DNA of 64,000 nt from Thiopseudomonas sp. Lineage in GTDB: Bacteria > Pseudomonadota > Gammaproteobacteria > Pseudomonadales > Pseudomonadaceae. The stretch spans positions 62,001 to 126,000 of the forward strand of contig JALOAC010000001.1 of the NCBI GenBank assembly GCA_023228985.1, in the 5' to 3' direction. Both the position numbers and the translations under genes were made by a program. The stretch's first letter is position 1; the number at the start of each line of letters is the position of its first letter. This document shows, in pieces, positions 25,783 to 35,334 of this stretch. The notes under the pieces are model-generated. The model saw only the letters and a program-made list of their open reading frames with translations, had not been told where the DNA came from and made no database searches.

Positions 25783-27345
25783 TTACGCTTCAGTACAGCA
25801 CACCTGATTTCTGCCTCGATTCTTAGCTCGGTACAGCCGCTCATCAGCAATCCTTAATGTGTCATACGGGCTTATACTCTGTTGCGGCCAAGCGGCTACG
25901 CCCAACGAAATAGTTACAGTCCCCACTCCCGGGAAATCATGCTGCATTACGGTTATGCGCAAGCGTTCTGCTATTTTAACTGCTACCTCTAGCGTGCAGT
26001 TGGCCATTAAAATTAAAAACTCTTCACCACCCAAACGAATACTGACATCATTTTCCCTAGAGCTGTCTAAAACTATGCGTGCCAGCTCTTTGAGCACCTG
26101 ATCACCGGCCGCATGACCGTAGCTATCATTTACTTTTTTAAAGTGATCGATATCAAAGGTGATGGCGCTAAATGGCGTATTTGAAATAGCAAAAGTATCT
26201 AATACCTGTTCCAGCAAACGCCTATTGTTTAAACCCGTTAATGGGTCAATATCAGCATCATGCTGTAATTTATCTACCTTATCGTGAATATTCTCTAAAC
26301 CCAGCAGGAATGCTTGCTTTAACTGCTGCGCTTCATAGTACCAAGCATTTAAACTCTCAACCCTTTCGATCGTGCTGCGCAAACTCATTTTTTGTGCATT
26401 GCGCGCCAATACTTTTAGTGGTTTGGAAATAAAGCCGGAGAACACCCAGATCACAGCTAGCATGGCAAAATTAATTGGCATGCTGTTGAGCATTATTTTT
26501 TGCATTAGCCCAGCATGTGCATCCAGCACCGCCTTGGTTGGCCGCTGTGACACCAAACCCCAATCAACAATGGGTACATAAGCATAACCGGCTAGCATTT
26601 CAACGCCCACGCTATTAACCACAGCCTGACTACCGGTTTTGCCCTTGAGTACGGTATCTAACATAGGATTTGTATAAGTCGGTATGCCCAACCGCTTTGG
26701 ATCCGGGTGATACAGCAAGCGCTTCTGCTGATCAATGACATACACATAAGAGCCATCTTTTTGATAATGATCGCCAATTATGCGGTAGAGCAGATTATTT
26801 TGTTGAAGATAGATATTCCCAGCTAGGTAACCAATAAACTGACCGTCGCCAGCAAAAATAGGCGCTGTCAAAGTAACCAGTAAATTATCAAGCTGCGAAA
26901 TAAAAGGCTCACTGACCCAAGCAGTGCGCATGCTTAAAGCATGCTGATGCCCGGGTCCTAAAAGCTCTTGACCAGTTAATACAGGAATATTAGCTGATGC
27001 GGCTAATACCAAACCCTCGGCATTAGCTACGTGCATTGAATTAAACAGAGTATTTTGTTCGGAGGCCTCTAGTAATATTTGCTGAATTTGCTCAGGTTCA
27101 CTCCAGTGTTTGGCCAATGAGCGCGCGCTAAACAGCAACTCCTTCTGCGCATTTTCAATCGTCACCTGCAGTGTTTGCGCAAGTTTCTCAGCGTAGCCTT
27201 CGTTGTGCTGTAAGGTATTATCAATAAGTGACTGCTTTTGCACCTTAGCGCTAGCAATAAACATATTGACCACAGCCAGCAGTGTGCTCAATAAGACCAG
27301 CCCAACAATCAGCTGCCTTAAATTACTCTTCGCCAACCACTTCAT
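25783..27345 (-). CDS. Membrane diguanylate cyclase with Cache sensor domain
   Basis: The 520-residue protein has an N-terminal helix (about 11-33), a periplasmic double-Cache-type domain (VYVIDQQKRLLYHPDPKR, YAYVPIVDWGLVSQRP), a second helix near 290-310, a linker, and a GGDEF domain with RLGGEEFLIL. An RxxD inhibitory site (REND) precedes the active site by five residues, so product feedback is likely. It should make c-di-GMP in response to a periplasmic small molecule. It is convergent with the DUF3392 gene and 91 bp downstream of trmB. Confidence 0.92.
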   Translation of the reverse strand: MKWLAKSNLRQLIVGLVLLSTLLAVVNMFIASAKVQKQSLIDNTLQHNEGYAEKLAQTLQVTIENAQKELLFSARSLAKHWSEPEQIQQILLEASEQNTLFNSMHVANAEGLVLAASANIPVLTGQELLGPGHQHALSMRTAWVSEPFISQLDNLLVTLTAPIFAGDGQFIGYLAGNIYLQQNNLLYRIIGDHYQKDGSYVYVIDQQKRLLYHPDPKRLGIPTYTNPMLDTVLKGKTGSQAVVNSVGVEMLAGYAYVPIVDWGLVSQRPTKAVLDAHAGLMQKIMLNSMPINFAMLAVIWVFSGFISKPLKVLARNAQKMSLRSTIERVESLNAWYYEAQQLKQAFLLGLENIHDKVDKLQHDADIDPLTGLNNRRLLEQVLDTFAISNTPFSAITFDIDHFKKVNDSYGHAAGDQVLKELARIVLDSSRENDVSIRLGGEEFLILMANCTLEVAVKIAERLRITVMQHDFPGVGTVTISLGVAAWPQQSISPYDTLRIADERLYRAKNRGRNQVCCTEA

Positions 27346-27436
27346 ACCAACTCCTTGAGCAACTAACCTTTGTGCTGCTCAGACTACATCTCTGTTAGCT
27401 TTGTTTTCAGCGCTACTTTAATGGTATAGGCTGTTA

Positions 27437-28135
27437 TTAAGCGCCTGTCTTTATAAACTTTAAATCCCAAACCCCATGACCCAAGCGCTCACCACGCTGT
27501 TCAAATTTAGTTACGGGTCGCTCGGTAGGCCGGGGAACCCAAGTATTGTCTGCAGATAAGTTTTTATAACCTGGCGCAGCATTCATAATTTCGAGCATAT
27601 GCTCAGCATAAGGCTCCCAGTCCGTCGCCATATGTAAAACCCCACCCTGCTTAAGCTTTTTATGCACTAAGGCAGCGAAAGCAGGCTGCACAATACGGCG
27701 CTTATGATGACGACTTTTATGCCATGGATCCGGGAAAAACAATAACAGGCGGTCAAGGCTTTCATCAGCAATACACTGATTTAATACCTCAATGGCATCA
27801 CAGCTGTAAATACGCACATTGTCTACTGCATCGGTGAGCATGCCACTTAACAGGGCACCCACACCCGGACGATGCACTTCAACTCCAATAAAATCTTGTT
27901 CTGGCGCTTCTTTTGCCATTTGCAGCAGCGACCGCCCCATACCAAAGCCAATTTCTAGGGTTAGCGGTGCTTGACGACCAAAAACAGCTTGTGGCTGTAA
28001 CATGCCCTCTTCTAGCTGTAAGCCATAGCGTGGTAAGCCCTGTTCAAGACCACGCTCTTGCCCTGGGGTCATACGCCCAGCGCGCATGACATAGCTTTTA
28101 ATTTCACGTCTTTGCGTGACTGCTTGAGTATTCAT
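27437..28135 (-). CDS. trmB: tRNA (guanine-N7-)-methyltransferase
   Basis: Methylates G46 of tRNA using SAM. The 232-residue protein has the SAM site LEIGFGMGRSLLQMA, GVEVHRPGVGALL, the signature FFPDPWHKSRHHKRR and the C-terminal VTKFEQRGERLGHGVWDL. It follows thiG by 6 bp, in the thiS-thiG-trmB order seen in P. aeruginosa, so it is likely co-transcribed with the thiazole genes. Confidence 0.96.
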   Translation of the reverse strand: MNTQAVTQRREIKSYVMRAGRMTPGQERGLEQGLPRYGLQLEEGMLQPQAVFGRQAPLTLEIGFGMGRSLLQMAKEAPEQDFIGVEVHRPGVGALLSGMLTDAVDNVRIYSCDAIEVLNQCIADESLDRLLLFFPDPWHKSRHHKRRIVQPAFAALVHKKLKQGGVLHMATDWEPYAEHMLEIMNAAPGYKNLSADNTWVPRPTERPVTKFEQRGERLGHGVWDLKFIKTGA

Positions 28136-28141
28136 TCTAGG

Positions 28142-28933
28142 TTAAATTAAATCCGTTAAAGGCGATGAAGCGGTGGCGTACAAGCGCTTTGGCATACGCC
28201 CTGCTAAGTAGGCAAGACGGCCAGCAATGACTGCATGACGCATGGCCTCAGCCATCAATATGGGCTGCTGAGCATGAGCAATAGCACTGTTCATCAGCAC
28301 TGCAGCGCAGCCCATTTCCATAGCAATGGTGGCATCTGATGCCGTACCCACACCCGCATCTACTAACACAGGAACCTTGGCTTCTTCTAAAATAATCCGC
28401 AGATTATAGGGATTACAGATACCCAAGCCGCTGCCAATCAGGCCAGCCAAAGGCATTACCGCAATGCAGCCAATAGCCTCTAGCTCACGAGCAATAATAG
28501 GATCATCGCTGGTGTAGACCATGACATCAAAGCCTTCATCCACCAGTACACGTGCCGCTTTTAAGGTTTCTACCACATTGGGGAAGAGCGTTTTGTCGTC
28601 AGCCAAAATCTCCAGCTTAACCAGATTATGGCCATCCAAAAGCTCACGTGCCAAACGACAAGTGCGTACCGCATCCTCAGCGTCATAACAGCCGGCTGTA
28701 TTGGGCAAAATGCAGTATTTATCAGGGCTGATTACATCTAACAAATTAGGCTCGTTAGCATGCTGGCCAATATTGGTGCGACGTACGGCTACGGTAACAA
28801 TTTGCGCGCCTGAGGCTTCAATGGCTAAGCGGGTTTCTTCTAAATCTTTATACTTTCCCGTACCGACCAGCAGTCGAGAGTCGAAGGTTCTTCCGGCGAT
28901 GGTAAAGTTTTGTTCTTTATTGCGGCTGTGCAT
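28142..28933 (-). CDS. thiG: Thiazole synthase
   Basis: Forms the thiazole phosphate moiety of thiamine from DXP, dehydroglycine and ThiS thiocarboxylate. TIM barrel with LLVGTGKYKDLEETRLAI, the Schiff-base region KLEILADDKTLFPN, MPLAGLIGSGLGICNPYN and DAGVGTASDATIAMEMGC. I chose the ATG at 28933 (MHSRNKEQNFTIAGRTF, 263 residues) because it fits the family N-terminus; a TTG at 28978 would add 15 residues and cannot be excluded. It lies directly downstream of thiS. Confidence 0.95.
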   Translation of the reverse strand: MHSRNKEQNFTIAGRTFDSRLLVGTGKYKDLEETRLAIEASGAQIVTVAVRRTNIGQHANEPNLLDVISPDKYCILPNTAGCYDAEDAVRTCRLARELLDGHNLVKLEILADDKTLFPNVVETLKAARVLVDEGFDVMVYTSDDPIIARELEAIGCIAVMPLAGLIGSGLGICNPYNLRIILEEAKVPVLVDAGVGTASDATIAMEMGCAAVLMNSAIAHAQQPILMAEAMRHAVIAGRLAYLAGRMPKRLYATASSPLTDLI

Positions 28934-28989
28934 GGATTGTTTCTCTATGGATGGTGATAGGAGTGTAGTTACGAACAACTCATCTGTCT

Positions 28990-29190
28990 TCAGCCACCAC
29001 CAATCGCGTGCACGATCTCAACCTTATCGCCCGCCTTGAGCACATGCTGCTCATGCTGGCTACGTGGCACTATTGCCAAGTTAACCTCAACCGCTAAGCG
29101 CTTACCAGTAAGCTCTAACTGTTCTAACAACTCAGCTAGGGTTAGCGGTTTTGCCAGAGGATATGTTTCACCATTTAACAGAATCTGCAT
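28990..29190 (-). CDS. thiS: Sulfur carrier protein ThiS
   Basis: The 66-residue ubiquitin-fold protein begins MQILLNGETYPLAKPLTLAE and ends IVHAIGGG; the C-terminal Gly-Gly is thiocarboxylated to donate sulfur to the thiazole ring. It is coupled with thiG downstream. No TPP riboswitch is apparent in the 86 bp upstream, as expected for a gene away from thiC. Confidence 0.95.
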   Translation of the reverse strand: MQILLNGETYPLAKPLTLAELLEQLELTGKRLAVEVNLAIVPRSQHEQHVLKAGDKVEIVHAIGGG

Positions 29191-29276
29191 TGCAAAAAAC
29201 CAAAGATAAGAGCGTATTTCAGCGCTTTGGTACGGAGTCGCTACCCAAGCGCAACACGCAGATTATGCAGCAGTTT

Positions 29277-31349
29277 TTACCCGCGGGCTAGTGCATAATC
29301 TTTTAACAACTGACCGATAACTGCAGGAGACCCTGGCTTGCTGTAGTAATAACCCTGCCCCTCATCACAGCCCAAGCTCACGACAAAGTCCTCCATTTCT
29401 TTGGTTTCAATCCCTTCAGCCAACACTTTTAATCCTAAACTATGGCCCAGCTGTATAATGGCACGCACAATGGTGGCATCATCCTCACTGGTTAGCGCAT
29501 CCTGTACAAAACTGCGGTCAATTTTAATTTTATCCAGCGGCATGCTTTTCAAGTAGCTTAGTGAGGAGTAGCCCGTCCCAAAGTCGTCAATGGCAATGCT
29601 AACGGCAATATTTCTTAATGCTTGCAAGTTGCGCTTGGCCGCATTGACATCCTGCATCAGGCTGGTCTCTGTCACCTCGACTTCTAAGCTGCCTGCCGGT
29701 AACTGATGCACTTCAATCAAGCGGGCCACCTGTATCGCCAAACTCGCGTGATGCAGCTGAATCGTTGAAAGGTTTACCGCTACTTTGAAACCCTGCATGC
29801 GCTCTTCTTTTAACCAAACCGTTAACTGCTGGCATACCTGTTCTAGAACCCATCCACCAATGGCGACAATGCTGCCACTTTGCTCAGCCAGCGGAATAAA
29901 GGTATCGGGTGCAATCCAACCAAACTCAGGGTGCTGCCAGCGCAACAGGGCTTCTGCGCCAAAAAACTTGCCCGTGCTGTAACAAATTTGTGGCTGGTAC
30001 ACCACATTCATCTGTCCTTTGCCGATTGCTTCTTTTAAGTCGTTTTCCAGCTGCCGACGCTTACGCATTTCTCGGTCAATACTGGCAATGTAAAACTGAT
30101 AGCGATTACGTGAGCCAGACTTAGCGAGCATCATGGTCTGCTCAGCCTTTTGTAAAAGATTTTCCGTGTCTTTAGCGTCATCCGGATACAGCGCGATACC
30201 TATGGTGGCGCTTAGATATATTTGCACCTCACCCATGTCAGCGCTAGGGACTATGACGAATGGAAGCTCTAAGACTTTAAGAATTTTTTGTGCTAAAGAG
30301 GCGGACTGGTAAGGATGCTCAACATCCACCTGCAACGCGACAAACTGATCGCCACCCAAACGGGAAAACAGCTTTATATCATCGGCAAAGTGCGTTGCTA
30401 TGCGCTGAGCAAAAGCATTTAGGAGCCAGTCACCTGTTTGGTACGTATAGCGCTCGTTAACGCCTTTAAAGCCATCAAGACCAACACACATAATGGCTAC
30501 AGAGTTATTAGCTGCCTCTGCCCGCAGCAAAGCTTGTTCAAGCTGTAATTGCAACTCCTGCCTATTGGGCAGGCCCGTTAAATAATCAATCTGCGATAGC
30601 CGCATCAGATTACTTTCAGCCTCATGGCGCAGGTGTGTATTGCGTTCAATCGAGGCAAAAAGTTCGTTGGTTTTTTTAATCCAAACACCCAGCTCATTAT
30701 TTTCATGGCCTTTGATTGGTTTAAGCTGGCTTTGACTGGGTCGATCCGGATTAATACTGGAAATATTTTCCATCATATCCGCTAAAGGCTTGGTTAATAA
30801 GGCTCGATAAATCAGATGGAACACTAACGCCAGTACTAGGGCGCGTAAAATGCCTGAGATAAACACTATCACCGCTTCGTGGATGAAAGTGACGCCATAG
30901 GGCGCTGTATCGATAATTATCTCTATTTTACCGTAGTACTCAAGCTGCCCATTTAGCTGCTCTTCAAGCGCTAGGGTAAAGGTTTTTTGTGGGGCAAAAA
31001 TAGGGTCGGTGATGAATCGATACACCCCCTGCTGTAAAGGGCGTTCACGTTCAGCTAAAGGCGTTTCTTGTGGGTGACCAATGGTAATTTTGCGAATGGC
31101 CTCATGCTGCAACAGGCCTTTAACTACCTGCTCAGCCATTTCCGCATCTAGGTTATACAGCGCCTGACGCGAGGGTTCAGCAAACATTGTTAAAATACGC
31201 TGCCCATCGCGCTCGATAGCTTCGCGCGCATGTGCCGCTGCATATACTACCTGTAAAACACTCAAAACAATTCCTACCGCCAAAGCAGTAAAAAAAGTCC
31301 AGTACAATAAATTCAGCGATAAGCTTTGCTTGCGTTGTTTTATTTTCAT
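29277..31349 (-). CDS. Membrane GGDEF-EAL protein, probable c-di-GMP phosphodiesterase
   Basis: With the ATG at 31349 the protein has about 690 residues (a longer frame to 31430 adds an unlikely N-terminus). It has an N-terminal helix, a periplasmic region, a second helix, a HAMP-like linker, a GGDEF domain and an EAL domain. The GGDEF site reads RLGGDQF and lacks the RxxD site, so cyclase activity is doubtful. The EAL domain keeps AEALLRW, EVTETSLM, AIDDFGTGYSSLSYLK, KIDRSFV and AEGIETKE, so c-di-GMP hydrolysis is expected, possibly tuned by GTP binding to the GGDEF domain. Confidence 0.92.
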   Translation of the reverse strand: MKIKQRKQSLSLNLLYWTFFTALAVGIVLSVLQVVYAAAHAREAIERDGQRILTMFAEPSRQALYNLDAEMAEQVVKGLLQHEAIRKITIGHPQETPLAERERPLQQGVYRFITDPIFAPQKTFTLALEEQLNGQLEYYGKIEIIIDTAPYGVTFIHEAVIVFISGILRALVLALVFHLIYRALLTKPLADMMENISSINPDRPSQSQLKPIKGHENNELGVWIKKTNELFASIERNTHLRHEAESNLMRLSQIDYLTGLPNRQELQLQLEQALLRAEAANNSVAIMCVGLDGFKGVNERYTYQTGDWLLNAFAQRIATHFADDIKLFSRLGGDQFVALQVDVEHPYQSASLAQKILKVLELPFVIVPSADMGEVQIYLSATIGIALYPDDAKDTENLLQKAEQTMMLAKSGSRNRYQFYIASIDREMRKRRQLENDLKEAIGKGQMNVVYQPQICYSTGKFFGAEALLRWQHPEFGWIAPDTFIPLAEQSGSIVAIGGWVLEQVCQQLTVWLKEERMQGFKVAVNLSTIQLHHASLAIQVARLIEVHQLPAGSLEVEVTETSLMQDVNAAKRNLQALRNIAVSIAIDDFGTGYSSLSYLKSMPLDKIKIDRSFVQDALTSEDDATIVRAIIQLGHSLGLKVLAEGIETKEMEDFVVSLGCDEGQGYYYSKPGSPAVIGQLLKDYALARG

Positions 31350-31521
31350 CTCGCTAGTCTGCCGATTTATTAGGGGAGCATTGAGGTAATTACCGCGTAC
31401 GATACTCAGACAGCGAGACTTACCATGCATGTTTTATAGGCGACTCATCAGACTCTAACGTTCTTCTATGTGGCTTTAGCAGCGTAAACCAGCCTAATAG
31501 CAAGAATACACTCTATAAAGT

Positions 31522-31553
31522 AAAAAAGCCCAGTGTAATACACTGGGCTTTTG
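31522..31553 (-). terminator. Terminator of sodB
   Basis: A 9-bp stem AAGCCCAGTG/CACTGGGCTT with a short loop, followed on the minus strand by six T residues, 14 bp after the sodB stop. Confidence 0.88.
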
Positions 31554-31566
31554 GCTAAGCAATTAC

Positions 31567-32148
31567 TTAGTTAGCGAAGTTTGCCGCTACGAAATCCCAA
31601 TTCACCAGATTCCAGAATGCTTCAACATACTTAGGACGTGCGTTGCGGTAATCAATGTAGTACGCATGCTCCCACACATCACAGGTCAGCAAGGCTTTGT
31701 CTGCGGTAGTCAGCGGACAGCCTGCACCGATAGTGCTGCTTAACGCCACGCTACCGTCTGCTTTTTTAACCAACCATGCCCAACCAGAACCGAAGGTGCC
31801 GATAGCGGTTTTGGTGAACTCTTCTTTAAATTTCTCAAAAGATCCGAAGGCTGCATTAATAGCATCAGCCAAAGCACCTGTTGGCTCGCCACCACCGTTT
31901 GGTGATAAGCAGTTCCAGTAGAAGGTATGGTTCCAAACCTGAGCAGCATTATTAAACACACCGCCAGATGAGGTTTTAATAATGTCTTCTAGGCTTTTGC
32001 CCTCAAACTCAGTACCTGGAACCAAGTTGTTTAGGTTTACCACATAGGCGTTATGGTGCTTGCCGTGGTGATAATCCAGAGTTTCTGCTGAAATATGTGG
32101 CTCCAATGCATTTTGTGCATAGGGTAAAGCGGGTAATTCAAAGGTCAT
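31567..32148 (-). CDS. sodB: Iron superoxide dismutase
   Basis: Cytosolic 193-residue enzyme that dismutates superoxide to H2O2 and O2. The metal ligands are visible in LDYHHGKHHNAYV (His), QVWNHTFYWNCL (His), and DVWEHAYYIDY (Asp and His). FNNAAQ before the second ligand and the overall sequence favour iron rather than manganese. It is monocistronic, with its own terminator and a Fur-like box upstream. No signal peptide. Confidence 0.96.
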   Translation of the reverse strand: MTFELPALPYAQNALEPHISAETLDYHHGKHHNAYVVNLNNLVPGTEFEGKSLEDIIKTSSGGVFNNAAQVWNHTFYWNCLSPNGGGEPTGALADAINAAFGSFEKFKEEFTKTAIGTFGSGWAWLVKKADGSVALSSTIGAGCPLTTADKALLTCDVWEHAYYIDYRNARPKYVEAFWNLVNWDFVAANFAN

Positions 32149-32223
32149 AATTTCTCTCCAATAACATCAGACAAGGCAACATGCAGGCTAAACACACTAC
32201 GCTTGGGGTGGTGCGTTCGCCTG

Positions 32224-32247
32224 CTTATAAATGAGAATGATAACACT
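32224..32247 (-). promoter_or_regulatory. Fur-like box and possible -10 upstream of sodB
   Basis: The segment at 32229-32247 (AAATGAGAATGATAACACT) resembles Fur boxes of the AATGAGAATGAT type. On the minus strand it is followed by TATAAG (32224-32229), a possible -10 for sodB about 76 bp before the ATG. The overlap suggests iron-dependent repression; matching is by eye only. Confidence 0.4.
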
Positions 32248-32335
32248 TTTGCCGTGATCGCGCATCCTTAGCTACGGCTAAAGTAATCAACAACTCATTG
32301 ACATCCCATATTGCCAGTCAACAAACAACCCAAGC

Positions 32336-32372
32336 AATAAAAGCCGTCTGTGCTTTTGAGCGGCTTTTATTT
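32336..32372 (-). terminator. Terminator of the cytochrome c5 gene
   Basis: An 11-bp stem AATAAAAGCCG/CGGCTTTTATT with a 15-nt loop lies 8 bp beyond the cytochrome c5 stop. The stem is T-rich on the minus strand. Confidence 0.75.
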
Positions 32373-32379
32373 GACAGCC

Positions 32380-32877
32380 CTAGAGGCCAGACATGTCCTG
32401 GATAGCGGCCTTTAATTCAGCATCCGTACAGTCGGCGCAAGTTCCCATGGGTGGCATGGCTCCTTTACCTTCTTTAGAGATTTTCAGCAACCCATCCAGA
32501 CCGCCTACCGCATCAGCACGCACTTGCCACGCTGCTGTATCACCTACAACGGGCGCATCCAATATTCCTGTTCCGTGACATACGTTGCATGACTGTGTTG
32601 CAATTTGCTTACCTGTGCGCCCAGCACTTGCTGCTGCAACCGGCTCTGCAGGAGTTTCTGCTACATCTGTTGCTGCAGTTTCTGTAGTAGATTCAGCTTC
32701 AGCTTGTGCCGATGCTTTTTTGACGTCAACGCCATTACAGTTCTGCCCTTGAATACAGACCGTCCCCACAGGCTTGATGCGCTCTGCGATAGCCTCGTCG
32801 GTGTTAGCTTGAGCTACGCCTGTCATTAAAATTAACGCCGCGGCTGGCATTAGAAATAGTTTTTTAATCAGATTCAC
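32380..32877 (-). CDS. Cytochrome c5-family protein
   Basis: The 165-residue exported protein has a signal peptide ending GVAQA, an N-terminal segment IAERIKPVGTVCIQGQNC with two cysteines, an Ala/Glu/Thr-rich linker, and a c5 heme domain with CNVCH, the Met ligand in GAMPPMG and a CADC disulfide pair. This is the CycB layout of pseudomonads (cycB lies near dadX-dadA in P. aeruginosa too). It probably carries electrons in the periplasm. The extra N-terminal Cys pair is of unknown role. Confidence 0.9.
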   Translation of the reverse strand: MNLIKKLFLMPAAALILMTGVAQANTDEAIAERIKPVGTVCIQGQNCNGVDVKKASAQAEAESTTETAATDVAETPAEPVAAASAGRTGKQIATQSCNVCHGTGILDAPVVGDTAAWQVRADAVGGLDGLLKISKEGKGAMPPMGTCADCTDAELKAAIQDMSGL

Positions 32878-32967
32878 AGGTTATCCCCTTTATTGGTTAT
32901 TCTAGACAGTCTAAATGTATCAAAATTCCACGCTCGCTAGTATACCCAGCACCGTTTGTATGTAAAT

Positions 32968-34056
32968 CTACTCGGCTTTTAAGTCAGCATTTAAATAGTT
33001 TTTCTGCACGCGCTTAATATTCGTAAGCATGCTATAAGAAATCGTATCTGCGCAATGCGCCACCTCGTCGACAGAAATATGTTTACCCCACAACTCAACT
33101 GCACTGCCCACACCAGCTTGCGGCAAGTCAGTTAAGTCAACGGTGAGCATATCCATGGATACACGCCCGGCCAGACCCGCACGATGCCCCTCAACCAGCA
33201 TGGGCGTGCCATCCTGTGCGTGGCGCGGATAACCATCAGCATAACCCATCGCCACCACGCCGATGCGGGAGGCTTTTTGTGTTACAAAGCGCGCGCCATA
33301 GCCAACCGCTTCCCCTGCTGGCAATTCACGCACCGCAATAATGCGCGACTGCAAACTCATCACTGGCTGAAGCAGCTGGGTAACCTCAGTAGGCTTTAAT
33401 AATGGATTACTGCCATACAACATAATGCCGGGACGCGTCCAATCACTGATTATCTGCGGCCAAGCCAAAACTGCCGCTGAATTACTCAAACTGGTAGGCA
33501 CGCCTAGTTGCTTTATCGCCTGACTAAACACAGCGCACTGCTGGCTGGCAGCAGGACTCTGCACATCATCAGCCTGTGCTAAATGCGTCATGGCTACAAC
33601 TTGCCCTACATTAGCGCACTGGCGCAAGCGCTGATAAGCACCGACAAAGTCATGCGGGAAAAACCCAACTCGGTGCATGCCCGAGTCCATCTTTAACCAG
33701 CAGTTGATAGGCTGCTTTAACGGCGCGCGTGTTAACGTCTCTATTTGCCAGTCGGCATGAATAACTAACCACAGATCATGCTCGACACAAAGCGCCAGCT
33801 CGTCCGCATGAAAAAAACCTTCCAGCAGTAAAACAGGCTGTTTAATTCCTGCGCTGCGTAACTCTAGAGCCTCTTCTAAGCAAGCCACTGCAAAACCATC
33901 GGCGCAATCTGCCAGCGCCTGCGCGCACTGCACAGCGCCATGCCCATATGCATCGGCCTTTACCACAGCCAAAGTTTGGTTAGGACTAAACTGCTTAGCT
34001 AGCTGGTAGTTATGCCGCAAAGCTGCCAAATCTATATGTGCATACGCCGGTCGCAT
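32968..34056 (-). CDS. dadX: Alanine racemase (DadX type)
   Basis: PLP enzyme interconverting L- and D-alanine. The 362-residue protein has the cofactor lysine at about residue 33 (AVVKADAYGHG), the catalytic tyrosine in AVGYGARFVTQ, and the C-terminal barrel with SMDMLTVDLTDLP. Immediately downstream of dadA, it is best read as the catabolic isozyme that feeds D-alanine to DadA. If no separate alr exists in the genome, it would also supply D-alanine for the cell wall. Confidence 0.93.
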   Translation of the reverse strand: MRPAYAHIDLAALRHNYQLAKQFSPNQTLAVVKADAYGHGAVQCAQALADCADGFAVACLEEALELRSAGIKQPVLLLEGFFHADELALCVEHDLWLVIHADWQIETLTRAPLKQPINCWLKMDSGMHRVGFFPHDFVGAYQRLRQCANVGQVVAMTHLAQADDVQSPAASQQCAVFSQAIKQLGVPTSLSNSAAVLAWPQIISDWTRPGIMLYGSNPLLKPTEVTQLLQPVMSLQSRIIAVRELPAGEAVGYGARFVTQKASRIGVVAMGYADGYPRHAQDGTPMLVEGHRAGLAGRVSMDMLTVDLTDLPQAGVGSAVELWGKHISVDEVAHCADTISYSMLTNIKRVQKNYLNADLKAE

Positions 34057-34080
34057 AGAATTCCTTAAAAATAAAGCCTG

Positions 34081-35334
34081 CTACAGATAACGAGAAATAT
34101 CTAACCCAGCTGTACTGATTGCTGGACGTTTATTGGCTATCAAATCGGCCAAATAGTGCGCTGAACCACAGGCCATTGTCCAGCCCAGCGTGCCGTGGCC
34201 GGTATTTAAAAACAAATTACGATAGGCTGTTTTGCCTAGTATGGGCGTGCTATCAGGGGTTGCCGGTCGCAGTCCTGCCCAAAACTCAGCCTGACCACTA
34301 ACACCCGCCTCAGGATACAAGGAGTTAACGACCTTCTCGAGCGTGCGGCGGCGCTTTAAATTAAGGCGCAAATCATAGCCTATTATTTCTGCCATACCGC
34401 CGACACGAATGCGCTGGTCAAAACGCGTAATAGCCACTTTGTAAGTCTCATCCAGCACAGTGGACTGCGGCGCTGCTTCAGCGTTGGTAATCGCATAGGT
34501 CAATGAATAGCCCTTGAGCGGATAAACCGGCACATCGATCCCCAAGGGTTGCAGCAGCCGGCGCGATTCAGTGCCCAATGCCACCACATAATGGTCTGCC
34601 CGAATCAGCTCACCAGCAACATAAACACCCGTTAGTGCATCGCCTTCATGCACCAAGCTTTGCACCTCGCTGTTTAGACGAAACTCAACGCCGGCATCCG
34701 CAGCCAGCTCAGCCAACCGCCGAGTAAACAAGTAGCAGTCGCCGGTTTGGTCGTTAGGTAAATGCAGCGCCCCACTGAGCTGCTCTTTAGTTGCCGCTAA
34801 AGCAGGCTCAACCTGGGTAATTTCATCACGGCTTAGCAATCGATACGGCACACCGCTTTCTTTCAGCACCGCAATGTCTTTGGCTGCATCATCAAACTGC
34901 TGCTGACTACGAAAAAGCTGGGTTAAGCCTAATTGCCGACCTTCATACTCAATCCCTGTCGTGCGCCGTAACTCATCCAAACAGAGGCGACTGTATTCAG
35001 CCAAGCGCAGCATGCGCTCTTTGTTTTGTGCATAACGAGCCGCCGTACAATTGAGCAACATATGCCACATCCAGCGGTATTGCTGCCAGTCCGCTGTCAT
35101 ACGGATAGCCAAGGGCGCGTCTTGCTGGAATAACCACTTAAGCGCTTTCAGTGGCACACCCGGGGCTGCCCATGGCGTGGCATAACCCGATGAAACCTGC
35201 CCAGCATTCGCAAGACTGGTTTCTTGCGCCACACTGGCTTGGCGTTCAATCACGGTCACACTAAAGCCCTGCTGCGCCAAATAATAAGCCGTACTCACTC
35301 CTATAACCCCGGCACCTAGAACCAACACATGCAT
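34081..35334 (-). CDS. dadA: D-amino acid dehydrogenase
   Basis: Membrane-associated FAD enzyme oxidising D-alanine to pyruvate and ammonia, with electrons going to the quinone pool. The 417-residue protein opens with the FAD-binding motif MHVLVLGAGVIGVSTAYYLA and continues with YATPWAAPGVPLKALKWLFQ (part), LNTGHGTLGWTMACGSA near the C-terminus. It heads a dadA-dadX pair and diverges from rpoZ. In Pseudomonas this operon is Lrp-controlled and alanine-induced; no site is assigned here. Confidence 0.95.
   Translation of the reverse strand: MHVLVLGAGVIGVSTAYYLAQQGFSVTVIERQASVAQETSLANAGQVSSGYATPWAAPGVPLKALKWLFQQDAPLAIRMTADWQQYRWMWHMLLNCTAARYAQNKERMLRLAEYSRLCLDELRRTTGIEYEGRQLGLTQLFRSQQQFDDAAKDIAVLKESGVPYRLLSRDEITQVEPALAATKEQLSGALHLPNDQTGDCYLFTRRLAELAADAGVEFRLNSEVQSLVHEGDALTGVYVAGELIRADHYVVALGTESRRLLQPLGIDVPVYPLKGYSLTYAITNAEAAPQSTVLDETYKVAITRFDQRIRVGGMAEIIGYDLRLNLKRRRTLEKVVNSLYPEAGVSGQAEFWAGLRPATPDSTPILGKTAYRNLFLNTGHGTLGWTMACGSAHYLADLIANKRPAISTAGLDISRYL

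Noticed and set aside
29191..29276. Possible TPP riboswitch before thiS
   Set aside because: The gap is too short and lacks the conserved TPP aptamer motifs.
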